Source: an uncultured Lachnospiraceae bacterium (lineage in GTDB: Bacteria; Bacillota; Clostridia; Lachnospirales; Lachnospiraceae). Taken from it: 16,931 nt of DNA. The stretch is taken from contig CAJUNN010000056.1 of NCBI GenBank assembly GCA_910587955.1, positions 1-16,931 on the forward strand. Direction: 5' to 3'. The translations under genes were made by a program, and so were the position numbers. Shown piece by piece: positions 1-7,171 of the stretch (its first letter is position 1; every line of letters starts with the position of its first letter). Under the pieces are notes generated by a model. The model did no database searches. It saw nothing but the letters and a program-made list of their open reading frames with translations, and had not been told where the DNA came from.

Positions 1-478
1 GAAACAGCTGCAAAGTCATTACCAGCACGATTCCGCCGAAGCCGTAAATATCCGGCAGAGCAATCCCTAAGTTTTTAAAGAATGTGGTAATCACGCCGCT
101 TCTTCCCAGAAGCAGAATCCAGGAGTAGGCTCCGATAAAGGGTGCCGACATGGATGCCACCACAATCAGGATGCTTAAAAAAGATTTCCCGCGGATCTTG
201 TACACCGCAAAGAGATAAGCCAGGGGTGTTCCAATCACAAGCGAGAGAAGCGTCGCCGCAATGGAAATCTTAAAGCTGTTAAAAAGAGTGTCGAAATAAT
301 AGCTCTTGGAAAAGAATTTCGCAAAATTCGCCATGGTAAACTGTCCCGTCTCCCCGTCAAAAACAGACTGGCGGATGAGATATCCCATGGGATAAAGCAG
401 AAACAGTACATACAGGAGAATCACAAACAGCGTGATAAACCCCCATATGTCCAGACGGAATTTATTATTGTTTTTCAT
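1..478 (-). CDS. ABC transporter permease, Fbp/Afu type (partial, N-terminal part)
   Basis: This is an inner-membrane permease subunit of an ABC importer, read right to left from an ATG at 476-478 and cut by the left window edge after about 159 residues. An AAGGAG site at 487-492 lies 8 nt before the ATG. The start overlaps the last 14 nt of the ATPase gene, so translation is probably coupled. Hydrophobic segments are visible near residues 12-36, 72-92 and 102-125, the first after a short basic, Asn-rich N-terminus. The stretch around TLFNSFKISIAATLLSLVIG starts the usual permease domain of the iron/thiamine/phosphonate-type importers. Those permeases are often long, double-domain proteins; the missing part cannot be judged here. 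The family is fairly sure, but the substrate is not shown by this subunit. Confidence 0.85.
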   Translation of the reverse strand, partial: MKNNNKFRLDIWGFITLFVILLYVLFLLYPMGYLIRQSVFDGETGQFTMANFAKFFSKSYYFDTLFNSFKISIAATLLSLVIGTPLAYLFAVYKIRGKSFLSILIVVASMSAPFIGAYSWILLLGRSGVITTFFKNLGIALPDIYGFGGIVLVMTLQLF

Positions 479-1553
479 AGGCCTCGCTCCTTACCAGGTT
501 TAAGTCCCCCGTCTGATTGAATACATTGATCTTCTCCTTCTTCACCTTGAGAACCACAGACTGTCCTTCCTTCAGCTCTTCCTCCAGGGAAGATTCCTCG
601 ATGATTTCCACCGTCTCCCCGGCATCCGTATCGATGTAGTAGTGGGTATTCAGGCCCAGGTAGACGAACTCTTTCACCGTACCCTTAATGCCCTCTCCCC
701 CTTCTTTGCCGATGACAAATTCCTCCGGCCGGATGGAGCAGAGCACTTCCTGATCCTCCGCCTTGGAAAGAGCGTCTATATGCTCCCGGTAGCCGTCTGC
801 AAATACCAGTTCTCCGCCTTCAATCTTGGCATGCACCATATTGGTCCGCCCGATGAAGGTAGCTACGAACACATTCTTGGGCCGCTGGTAAATGTCCTTG
901 GGCTTTCCGATGTGCTGGATCACGCCGTCCTTCATAACGGCGATCCGGTCGCTGATAGCCATAGCCTCTTCCTGGTCATGGGTTACGTACACGGTGGTAA
1001 TGCCCACGCTCTTCTGGGTATGGCGGATAACCGTCCGCATCTCCATACGGAGCTTGGCATCCAGGTTGGACAAGGGCTCATCCATCAAAAGCACGTCTGG
1101 TGTAATGACAAGCGCCCTGGCCAGGGCAATCCGCTGCTGCTGCCCGCCGGACAGCTGGCTCGGCATGCGCTCCGCATACTCCATAATCTGCATCAGGTTT
1201 AAGTATTTATCTGTCTCCGTCTTGATCTTCTCTTTTTCAATCTTCCTGTTTTTCAGTCCGAAGGCCACATTATTCCGCACGGAAAGATTGGGAAATATGG
1301 CATAGTTTTGGAAAACCATGCCAATATTTCTCTTACTGGGATCCATATCGTTGATACGGGTATCGTTGAAATAAATATCCCCGCCTTCAATGGAATTAAA
1401 TCCCGCAATCATCCGCAGCAATGTTGTCTTTCCGCAGCCAGAAGGTCCCAGGAGGGTAAATAACTCTCCATCCTCTATCTCGGCGCTTAAATCAGGAATC
1501 ACGGTGTTGTCGCCATATTTCTTTACCGCATTTTTAATCAGAATTTTGCTCAT
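465..1553 (-). CDS. ABC transporter ATP-binding protein, Fbp/Pot type
   Basis: This 362-residue cytoplasmic ATPase energises the importer encoded with it. Visible motifs are Walker A GPSGCGKT (36-43), Q-loop Gln82, signature LSGGQ (134-138), Walker B VLLMDEP (154-160) and switch His192 in THDQ. A C-terminal TOBE-like domain follows from about residue 275, as in FbpC, PotA and CysA-type ATPases, and the length is normal for that group. I chose the ATG at 1551-1553 because GGAGG ends 5 nt upstream. A GTG four codons earlier is in frame but would overlap the ribosome binding site. The gene lies 47 nt after the binding-protein gene and overlaps the permease start by 14 nt, so the three form one operon. 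All nucleotide-binding residues appear intact. The substrate must be inferred from the binding protein. Confidence 0.93.
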   Translation of the reverse strand: MSKILIKNAVKKYGDNTVIPDLSAEIEDGELFTLLGPSGCGKTTLLRMIAGFNSIEGGDIYFNDTRINDMDPSKRNIGMVFQNYAIFPNLSVRNNVAFGLKNRKIEKEKIKTETDKYLNLMQIMEYAERMPSQLSGGQQQRIALARALVITPDVLLMDEPLSNLDAKLRMEMRTVIRHTQKSVGITTVYVTHDQEEAMAISDRIAVMKDGVIQHIGKPKDIYQRPKNVFVATFIGRTNMVHAKIEGGELVFADGYREHIDALSKAEDQEVLCSIRPEEFVIGKEGGEGIKGTVKEFVYLGLNTHYYIDTDAGETVEIIEESSLEEELKEGQSVVLKVKKEKINVFNQTGDLNLVRSEAYEKQ

Positions 1554-1600
1554 GTTATCCTCCACAACCTTGCTGGCTTTCAGGATTTACCTGTCTTTTC

Positions 1601-2707
1601 CTATTTGCTCTGCAGATCCGTGAAAATCTCAGTATAGTGATCCACTATCTCCTGCTTATGGGTGCTTACGTAGGGAATATCCTCCTCGATTACTTTGATC
1701 TCAGAGAAGGGAACCATGTAATCGCTGGTCTGTGCATCCTTCATAACCGGCCGGTTGGTCAGAGTGCTGCCCCAGATATTCTGTACCTCTTCGCTCAAGA
1801 TGAAATCCATAAACAGCTTGGCATTGTCCATATTCTTAGCTCCCTTGATAATGGTTGCAGATGCGGGCAGGTAAACCGTACCCTCTTCCATATACACGAT
1901 CTTCACGGGCGCTCCGTCCTTTACCAGCTGGGCACAGGGGTCTTCATAGGAAAGTCCTACTACGTACTCGCCGTCGGCAACTCCCTTGTACACGCCGGAA
2001 GAGCTCTCTAAGATCTTGCCGTCAACGTTCTCAAACAGCTTCTCTACGAACTCCCAGGCAGCCTCATCCTCATAACCGCCCATGGCCAGAAGAATATTGG
2101 TCAGATGTGCAAATGCAGAAGAAGAGTTGGCCGGGTCTGCAGTCGCAATCTTGCCCTTCAGCTCCGGATTCAGCAGATCTTCGTAGCCGTTGATCTCAAT
2201 GTCGCCGATGAGGTCCGTATTTACGATCAGCACGCTGCCGTCCAGTACGTTGCTGGTGATAAAGCCGCACTCATTCTTATAGGCATCTACTACACTGTCA
2301 TTGTTCACAGACACGTACGGCTCCCAAAGCTCCTCATTGTCATACATCTGGGACCAGGATCCGCCGAAAAGAACATCCGCATAAGGATCGTTCTTCTCAG
2401 ACTCAATTCTCTTCACCAGTTCGCCGGTACCCGCCTGGATTACCTCAACGGTGATTCCGTATTTCTCCTCGAAAAGCGGGATGGTCGCATTGATCAGGCC
2501 CTCCGAGTTGGGGGAGTAAACCACCAGTTCGCCGCCTACCTGTTCGGATCCGGAACCGCCTTCTTCTCCGGCCTCCTCGCCCGCGCCCTCTGCGGGAGCT
2601 TCCGTCTCTGCGGGAGCCGCCGGCTCCTCAGCCTTCTTGCCGCAGCCTGCCAGGCTGATCACCATAACAGACGCCAACAACAGTGCCAAACTTCTCTTTT
2701 TCATCAT
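1601..2707 (-). CDS. Extracellular solute-binding lipoprotein of the ABC importer (FbpA/AfuA/FutA-like)
   Basis: This is the substrate-capturing lipoprotein of the importer, about 368 residues. It starts with a lipoprotein signal: basic MMKKR, a hydrophobic core and lipobox LAGC, with Cys22 as the lipidated residue. A Glu/Ala/Gly-rich linker (about 25-55) follows, typical of surface tethers. The mature domain shows periplasmic-binding-protein family 1 landmarks such as GELVVYSPNSEG, ATADPANSSSAF and VVGLSYEDPCAQL. I chose the ATG at 2705-2707, with AAAGGAGG 5 nt upstream; an adjacent ATG at 2702-2704 is equally possible. Relatives bind ferric iron, hexose phosphates (AfuA) or 2-aminoethylphosphonate. 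I did not see the adjacent tyrosine pair characteristic of many FbpA iron binders, so iron is not assured. A terminator and candidate operator lie upstream, and a neighbouring two-component system probably controls it. Confidence 0.9.
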   Translation of the reverse strand: MMKKRSLALLLASVMVISLAGCGKKAEEPAAPAETEAPAEGAGEEAGEEGGSGSEQVGGELVVYSPNSEGLINATIPLFEEKYGITVEVIQAGTGELVKRIESEKNDPYADVLFGGSWSQMYDNEELWEPYVSVNNDSVVDAYKNECGFITSNVLDGSVLIVNTDLIGDIEINGYEDLLNPELKGKIATADPANSSSAFAHLTNILLAMGGYEDEAAWEFVEKLFENVDGKILESSSGVYKGVADGEYVVGLSYEDPCAQLVKDGAPVKIVYMEEGTVYLPASATIIKGAKNMDNAKLFMDFILSEEVQNIWGSTLTNRPVMKDAQTSDYMVPFSEIKVIEEDIPYVSTHKQEIVDHYTEIFTDLQSK

Positions 2708-2764
2708 AATTTCCTCCTTTTCCGTGTCGCAGCTGCCTAAAAAACAGCCGCTGTAATTAAGATG

Positions 2765-2773
2765 ATAGTACCA
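2765..2773 (-). promoter_or_regulatory. Candidate extended -10 promoter of the binding-protein operon
   Basis: On the minus strand TGGTACTAT forms an extended -10 element (TGn plus a 4/6 match to TATAAT), about 60 nt before the ATG. No recognisable -35 lies at the right spacing, which would suit an activator-dependent promoter. An overlapping TATCAT at 2762-2767 is an alternative -10. This is a prediction from sequence only. Confidence 0.4.
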
Positions 2774-2810
2774 TGATAAAAGGTTTCTTTCTTTTCCGCC
2801 ACCCAAATTT

Positions 2811-2839
2811 CCGAACAAACGGAAAAAATACCGAACAAA
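2811..2839 (-). promoter_or_regulatory. Direct repeat, candidate operator for the AraC-type response regulator
   Basis: Two identical TTTGTTCGG copies (minus strand) occupy 2831-2839 and 2811-2819, 20 bp start to start. AraC-family regulators commonly bind two direct half-sites about two helical turns apart. The repeat lies upstream of the binding-protein promoter and directly downstream of the response-regulator gene. Copy number, spacing and position are seen directly; the regulatory role is inferred. Confidence 0.45.
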
Positions 2840-2853
2840 TTCTGTCCGGTATT
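2823..2853 (-). terminator. Intrinsic terminator after the response-regulator gene
   Basis: On the minus strand a 10-bp stem (AATACCGGAC with GTTCGGTATT, one G-U pair) with a 7-nt loop is followed by a run of six T. It begins 6 nt after the response-regulator stop codon. It should isolate the two-component genes from the importer operon, which then needs its own promoter. Its 3' arm contains one copy of the direct repeat described at 2811-2839. Confidence 0.8.
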
Positions 2854-2858
2854 TCTGC

Positions 2859-3635
2859 TCACCCGATCCTGCCCTGATATTCCTTGGCAGAACAGCCCAT
2901 ATATTTTTTAAACACATAGTTGAAATATTTGTACTCCCCGATTCCGCATTCCCAGCCCACCTCGGAGAGAGGTACCCTTCCCTCCTTCATAAGTACCAGG
3001 GCTTTCTGCAGACGGTAGCGGTTCAGATACTCAATGATGGTAGTTCCCAGAGCTTTCTGGAACCGCCGGCTGATGTACCGCTCCGAATAGTGGAGGTTTT
3101 GTTCCAGATCCGAAAGGGTTGTCTTATTCCGGTAATTATCCCCAATATACTCCAACACCTGCTCCACCAGAGGATCCTGGTTCTCCCCCTCCTTCTCCTG
3201 CTCCAGAAGAGAGACATTGCCCGGCTCTTTGGACGACTCGTTTCTCTGGCGCAGATAATAGATATTTTTAGACTCCAGAACTGCCTGTTCCAGAGCCTCT
3301 TTCATCTCCTCCGTGTTCAAGGGCTTTAACACATAGCTGGAAACCCCGTTGCGGATGGCCTCCCTGGCATACTCAAATTCCGAATAGCCCGTGAGGATCA
3401 CGGCCGCATAATCGTACTGGAATTTCGTCTGGGCCAGCATGGCAAGTCCGTCCATCAGAGGCATATTGATGTCCGTAATAACAATGTCCGGCCGTAGCTC
3501 TTCAATGAGCCGCTTCCCCTCCTCGCCGTTGCCTGCCTCCCCAATGACCCGGCAGCCAAGCTCCTCCCAGGGAATGGAATTGCGGATTCCTTTGCGTATA
3601 ATCTCCTCATCCTCCACCAGCAGAACACTGTACAT
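2859..3635 (-). CDS. YesN-like response regulator, REC plus AraC-type HTH
   Basis: This is a 258-residue DNA-binding response regulator. The receiver domain (about 1-120) has the acidic pair near Asp9/Glu10, phosphoacceptor Asp55 in ITDINMP, Thr82 and Lys104 in VLKPL. The C-terminal 100 residues form an AraC-type double helix-turn-helix, with SERYISRRFQKALG in the first half and EVGWECGIGEYKYFNYVFKK in the second. The domain order and size match the YesN group that pairs with YesM kinases. Its ATG (3633-3635) follows a GGGGGGAGA purine tract and overlaps the kinase gene by 29 bp, implying coupled translation. It probably activates the importer operon that follows. The signal it responds to is not visible; the transported substrate or a related metabolite is the natural guess. 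Confidence 0.92.
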   Translation of the reverse strand: MYSVLLVEDEEIIRKGIRNSIPWEELGCRVIGEAGNGEEGKRLIEELRPDIVITDINMPLMDGLAMLAQTKFQYDYAAVILTGYSEFEYAREAIRNGVSSYVLKPLNTEEMKEALEQAVLESKNIYYLRQRNESSKEPGNVSLLEQEKEGENQDPLVEQVLEYIGDNYRNKTTLSDLEQNLHYSERYISRRFQKALGTTIIEYLNRYRLQKALVLMKEGRVPLSEVGWECGIGEYKYFNYVFKKYMGCSAKEYQGRIG

Positions 3636-5337
3636 GCTTCTCTCCCCCCTTCATCCAAAGCCGTATGGTCACGGTAAACCCCAAGCCCTCCCGGCTCTCC
3701 AGGCTTAAGCCGCTGTGGTTTCCGTATTCCAGGATCACCCTGCGGTTGATATTCTGCAGGCCGTTGTGGACGGTATTGATTTCTCCGGAACGCAGAATCC
3801 CTATCAGGGTCTCCAGGGTAGATTTGGGCTGTCCCGGTCCGTCGTCTTCCACCTGGAGAACCAGGTACTCCCCCTCTATCCGCCCCCGGATAAAGACATG
3901 GATGGAAGCCTTCTTGCGAAACCCGTATTTCAGGCTGTTCTCAATCAAAGGCTGCAAAAGGAGCTTCGGAACGAGAACCCGGCTGCACTCTGTCCCGATA
4001 TCCACCTCGCACTGAAAACGGTCCCCGAAGCGGGTTTTTTGAATAACCAGGTAGTCCTCGATATACTCCATATCCTCCTGAAGGGACGTGATCTGCTTGG
4101 TATTGTTGATGCTGTAGCGGAGAATCCGGGTAAAGCGCCCGATGAGCTCATCTGCTTTCCGGGCATCCTGGACAATGAGAAACCGGATATTGTCCAAGGT
4201 ATTGTAAATAAAATGGGGATTGATCTGAGCCTGCAGGTTCTGGATCTCCATGCGGTTGTTGATCTCCAAGAGATCCAGGTTTTTCCGGTTCAGCTCATTG
4301 ACGCTCTCCACCATCATATTGATCTGCCGGGCAATCTCCTCAATCTCACCCCCCGTCTCAATCTCGATTACATGCTCCGTATCCTTTTTCCGGATCAGCC
4401 GGATCTCTTCCACCAGCATCCGCACGGACTGGGAAGTCTTCTCCGCCATCTTCTGGAGAAGATGGAAAAAGAGAAGCATCCATACAATCCCCAAACCCAG
4501 GATAATGAGGATTCCAATCAAAATATAGCTCCCGTTTTCCGGTTGGTAGATAAAGGAATAGAGATAGACATTCTGTTCGGAAAGATACCGCCTTCCGGCG
4601 AGATAACGGCTGTCATTCACCTGGCAGTACCGCTCCATCTCTCTGGGACGGTACTTATTGACGGTGCTGCCGGAAGTAAAACTGCTGTTGGAGCAATATA
4701 TCACATCCCCGCCGGCAGCAGTCAAAATGATGTCGTACTGGTACTTCTGAAAGAGGCGGTTCCAGTCGCCCTCCTTCAAGTAGGCCGCCACACTGCCCAT
4801 ATAGACTCCATCCCGATACAAAGGATGAATCAGCACATACTCGGAAGTCTCTCCGGAAAAATAGTAAACCGTCCGGTACAGCTTCCCGTCCTGAGCCTTG
4901 GCATTGGCATCGGCAATCTGGTTAAACTCCCGGCGGTGCAGGTTTAAAACCTCCTGAGAAAAACTGGAGAAAAGAATCTGCCCTTCCGGATCGGCCAGAA
5001 TGAGATTGATCCCTACTAAGGCATCCACATTGTACTTGGTAATCCGGTACTGAAGGCCGTTTCCGTTTTCCAGTCCCTCGATACAGTTAAAGAAGGTTTC
5101 CGTATTCTCCTCATCCTGCAGGAAGGAAGAGACGGAATTGCAGACTTCCCGGAAGGTTCCCGTCACATCGTCCAGGTGCCGTTCCTGCTTCATTTTCTGT
5201 TCCATCAGCGTATTGCCGAAAATGGCCGCGCAAAAAAACAGACATCCAATCCCTATGACTGTGATAATCTGTTTTGATGCAAGCCTCTCCAATTCTTTTT
5301 GAAATTTGCTCTTTCCCGGCGGCATCAGCGTTTCCAT
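3607..5337 (-). CDS. YesM-like membrane sensor histidine kinase
   Basis: This is a 576-residue sensor kinase. It has a TM segment at about 23-42, an extracytoplasmic sensing domain at about 45-268, a second TM at about 270-294, a HAMP-like linker to about 350 and a kinase core. The core has the family-specific phosphorylation motif QINPHFIYNTLD with His375, the N box QPLIENSLKYG (Asn467), DDGPGQ (498-503) and NGLQNINRR (525-533). This is the HPK7 (His_kinase/HATPase) arrangement of YesM-type kinases. Start choice is uncertain. The ATG at 5335-5337 has GGAG only 2 nt upstream, while an ATG four codons later (M5) lacks a good site. Its 3' end overlaps the response-regulator gene. The sensing domain lacks a motif that I can tie to a ligand. 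Confidence 0.92.
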   Translation of the reverse strand: METLMPPGKSKFQKELERLASKQIITVIGIGCLFFCAAIFGNTLMEQKMKQERHLDDVTGTFREVCNSVSSFLQDEENTETFFNCIEGLENGNGLQYRITKYNVDALVGINLILADPEGQILFSSFSQEVLNLHRREFNQIADANAKAQDGKLYRTVYYFSGETSEYVLIHPLYRDGVYMGSVAAYLKEGDWNRLFQKYQYDIILTAAGGDVIYCSNSSFTSGSTVNKYRPREMERYCQVNDSRYLAGRRYLSEQNVYLYSFIYQPENGSYILIGILIILGLGIVWMLLFFHLLQKMAEKTSQSVRMLVEEIRLIRKKDTEHVIEIETGGEIEEIARQINMMVESVNELNRKNLDLLEINNRMEIQNLQAQINPHFIYNTLDNIRFLIVQDARKADELIGRFTRILRYSINNTKQITSLQEDMEYIEDYLVIQKTRFGDRFQCEVDIGTECSRVLVPKLLLQPLIENSLKYGFRKKASIHVFIRGRIEGEYLVLQVEDDGPGQPKSTLETLIGILRSGEINTVHNGLQNINRRVILEYGNHSGLSLESREGLGFTVTIRLWMKGGEKHVQCSAGGG

Positions 5338-5424
5338 TTCTCCAGTTTATGCCTGCTCCTGCAGTCTTCCGTGTTGTCTCTCGGTTCTTTTGTCTTGAAT
5401 CCTGATTGTTATCTAGTATTATAT

Positions 5425-5453
5425 ATTATAATAACACTTCCGGGAAATTACAA
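5425..5453 (-). promoter_or_regulatory. Sigma-A promoter of the two-component operon
   Basis: Minus strand: -35 TTGTAA at 5448-5453, a 17-bp spacer and a perfect -10 TATAAT at 5425-5430. Transcription should start near 5418, giving a leader of about 80 nt before the kinase ATG. The strong -10 suggests steady basal expression of the sensor pair. Confidence 0.75.
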
Positions 5454-5479
5454 GTAAATTGCACAGGCCTATTTTTCTC

Positions 5480-5508
5480 TTTACCGGGAATAGAAAATGC
5501 GATAGAAT
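5480..5508 (+). promoter_or_regulatory. Sigma-A-like promoter of queA
   Basis: Plus strand: -35 TTTACC at 5480-5485 (4/6), a 17-bp spacer and -10 TAGAAT at 5503-5508 (5/6). The predicted start near 5515 is about 25 nt before the queA ATG. It is divergent from the two-component promoter, with the two -35 boxes about 27 bp apart. Confidence 0.6.
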
Positions 5509-5539
5509 AAAAAAATACGAAAGGAATGAGGAAAATCCC

Positions 5540-6565
5540 ATGAAAACAAGCGACTTTTATTACGATTTGCCGAAAGAACTGATTGCCCAGGATCCCCTGG
5601 AGGATCGAAGCAGCTCCAGGCTCCTGGTATTGAATAAAGAAACTGGGGAAATCCGCCACCGGATATTCCGTGAGATCACGGATTTCCTGCAGCCCGGAGA
5701 CTGCCTGGTGGTCAACGACACCAAAGTCCTTCCCGCCCGCCTTATGGGTGTCCGGGAGGGAACCGGCGCCGGAATCGAGGTCCTGCTTCTGAAGCGCTGT
5801 GAAGATCACATATGGGAAACCCTGGTGAAACCCGGTAAAAAAGCCCGCCCCGGAACACGTATCCTTTTCGGGGACGGACTTTTGACCGGAGAGGTGCTGG
5901 AGATTGCAGAGGAGGGCAACCGCCGCATCCGCTTTACTTATGAGGGGATTTTTGAAGAGATTCTGGATCGTCTGGGGCAAATGCCTCTTCCGCCCTATAT
6001 CACCCACCCCTTGAAAGACAAAAACCGCTATCAGACCGTATATGCCAAACATGAGGGCTCTGCCGCCGCCCCTACGGCCGGACTGCATTTTACGCCGGAG
6101 CTTCTGGATTCCATCCGGGAAAAAGGCGTGCGGCTGGCCCATGTGACTCTCCACGTGGGGCTCGGAACCTTCCGCCCGGTGAAGGTGGAAGATGTGGCCG
6201 AACACCACATGCACTCGGAATTCTATATGGTGGAAGAAGATCAGGCGAAACTCATCAATGAAACAAAGGCAGCAGGCGGACGGGTGATCTGTGTGGGAAC
6301 CACCAGCTGCCGTACCCTGGAATCTGCCTCCGGCACAGACGGAATCCTCCGCGCCGGAAGCGGCTGGACGGATATTTTTATCTACCCGGGCTACACGTTC
6401 CGGATAACAGACGCTCTTATCACCAATTTCCATCTGCCGGAATCCACTCTTTTGATGCTGGTATCGGCCCTGGCCGGAAAAGAGCACATTCTGAACGCCT
6501 ACCAGGAGGCTGTGAGGGAAAAATACCGGTTCTTTTCTTTTGGGGACGCCATGTTTCTTTTATAA
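5540..6565 (+). CDS. queA: S-adenosylmethionine:tRNA ribosyltransferase-isomerase
   Basis: QueA transfers and isomerises the ribosyl moiety of S-adenosylmethionine onto preQ1-modified tRNA to give epoxyqueuosine at the wobble position of GUN-anticodon tRNAs. The 341-residue product has the usual QueA length. Conserved blocks are visible: FYYDLPKELIAQDPLEDRSS at the N-terminus, LVVNDTKVLPARL, SAAAPTAGLHFT, LHVGLGTFRPV and the C-terminal ITNFHLPESTLLMLVSAL. I chose the ATG at 5540 because GAGG lies 8 nt upstream and the protein then begins as family members do; upstream in-frame codons would add an atypical extension. No tgt or other queuosine gene is present here, and the downstream GNAT gene starts 45 nt later without a visible terminator, so the two may be co-transcribed. 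Confidence 0.96.
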   Translation: MKTSDFYYDLPKELIAQDPLEDRSSSRLLVLNKETGEIRHRIFREITDFLQPGDCLVVNDTKVLPARLMGVREGTGAGIEVLLLKRCEDHIWETLVKPGKKARPGTRILFGDGLLTGEVLEIAEEGNRRIRFTYEGIFEEILDRLGQMPLPPYITHPLKDKNRYQTVYAKHEGSAAAPTAGLHFTPELLDSIREKGVRLAHVTLHVGLGTFRPVKVEDVAEHHMHSEFYMVEEDQAKLINETKAAGGRVICVGTTSCRTLESASGTDGILRAGSGWTDIFIYPGYTFRITDALITNFHLPESTLLMLVSALAGKEHILNAYQEAVREKYRFFSFGDAMFLL

Positions 6566-6610
6566 GGCTTGTCTAGCGACTACAACAACTGCAAAAGGAG
6601 CTTTTTTCGA

Positions 6611-7105
6611 ATGAATATTGTAATACGCCAATATACCTCAGAGGATCTTCCCGCCATGAATGCTATCTGGAACGAGGTGGTAGAGGAAGGTACTGCTTTT
6701 CCCCAGACAGAGCTTCTGGACGCCGAAACAGGAACCGGGTTCTTTGCCTCCCAGACCTACTGCGGCGTGGCGGAAGATACGGAAAGCGGACAAATTCTGG
6801 GACTTTACATTCTCCATCCCAACAACGTAGGACGCTGCGGCCACATTGCCAACGCAAGCTACGCCGTGCGCTCCTTCCTGCGGGGCCTGCACATCGGGGA
6901 AAAGCTGGTTTCCGACTGCCTGATCCAGGGGAAGGCCCACGGCTTCGCCATTCTCCAGTTCAATGCCGTGGTGCGGAGCAATACCCACGCCAGGCATCTC
7001 TACGAACGGCTGGGCTTCCGGCAGCTTGGCGTAATCCCCGGCGGCTTCCTTATGAAAGACGGGCATTACGAGGATATCTGTCCCTACTACCGCCTGCTGC
7101 AATAA
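6611..7105 (+). CDS. GNAT family N-acetyltransferase, Mpr1-like
   Basis: This is a 164-residue acetyl-CoA-dependent N-acetyltransferase. The acetyl-CoA binding motif A is visible as RSFLRGLHIGEKLVSD (about 87-102), and the C-terminal motif as N-x-x-A-x-x-LYERLGF (124-136). The central block HPNNVGRCGHIANASYAV and the IPGGF/YEDICPYY ending resemble fungal Mpr1-type acetyltransferases, which act on azetidine-2-carboxylate and related imino acids. That resemblance is from memory, and the substrate remains inferred. I chose the ATG at 6611 because AAGGAG (6595-6600) lies 10 nt upstream; an earlier in-frame start would precede this site. The gene follows queA on the same strand and precedes the WYL regulator. 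Single-domain, complete protein. Confidence 0.85.
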   Translation: MNIVIRQYTSEDLPAMNAIWNEVVEEGTAFPQTELLDAETGTGFFASQTYCGVAEDTESGQILGLYILHPNNVGRCGHIANASYAVRSFLRGLHIGEKLVSDCLIQGKAHGFAILQFNAVVRSNTHARHLYERLGFRQLGVIPGGFLMKDGHYEDICPYYRLLQ

Positions 7106-7110
7106 AAGTT

Positions 7111-7139
7111 TTTCAAATGGGACAGCTACGTGTCATATT
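7111..7139 (+). promoter_or_regulatory. Candidate promoter with GACA-N6-TGTC palindrome before the WYL-yciI genes
   Basis: TTTCAA (7111-7116), a 17-bp spacer and CATATT (7134-7139) form a weak promoter. Inside it lies GACA-GCTACG-TGTC (7121-7134), a 10/14 palindrome. Placement between -35 and -10 suits a repressor site, perhaps for autoregulation by the WYL protein. The -10 and -35 matches are only moderate, so the promoter is tentative. Confidence 0.35.
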
Positions 7140-7171
7140 GGAAATGTTATTCTTTAGGCAGGAGGAAACAC

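Noticed and set aside
2739..2754. Small hairpin ACAGCCGCTGT next to an A6/T6 run in the binding-protein leader
   Set aside because: The stem is only 4-5 bp and would begin within a few nucleotides of the predicted transcription start, so a working terminator or attenuator is unlikely.
3715..4947. A 410-codon open frame on the plus strand opposite the histidine kinase gene
   Set aside because: It is antisense to a kinase with intact motifs, shows no recognisable domain and has no convincing ribosome binding site; it is a compositional shadow.
5426..6487. A 353-codon open frame on the minus strand opposite queA
   Set aside because: queA is intact with conserved motifs and a ribosome binding site on the other strand; the antisense product has no family features.
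6594..6610. AAAAGGAGCTTTT palindrome hiding the GNAT ribosome binding site
   Set aside because: Five A/T-dominated pairs with a 3-nt loop would be too weak to matter.
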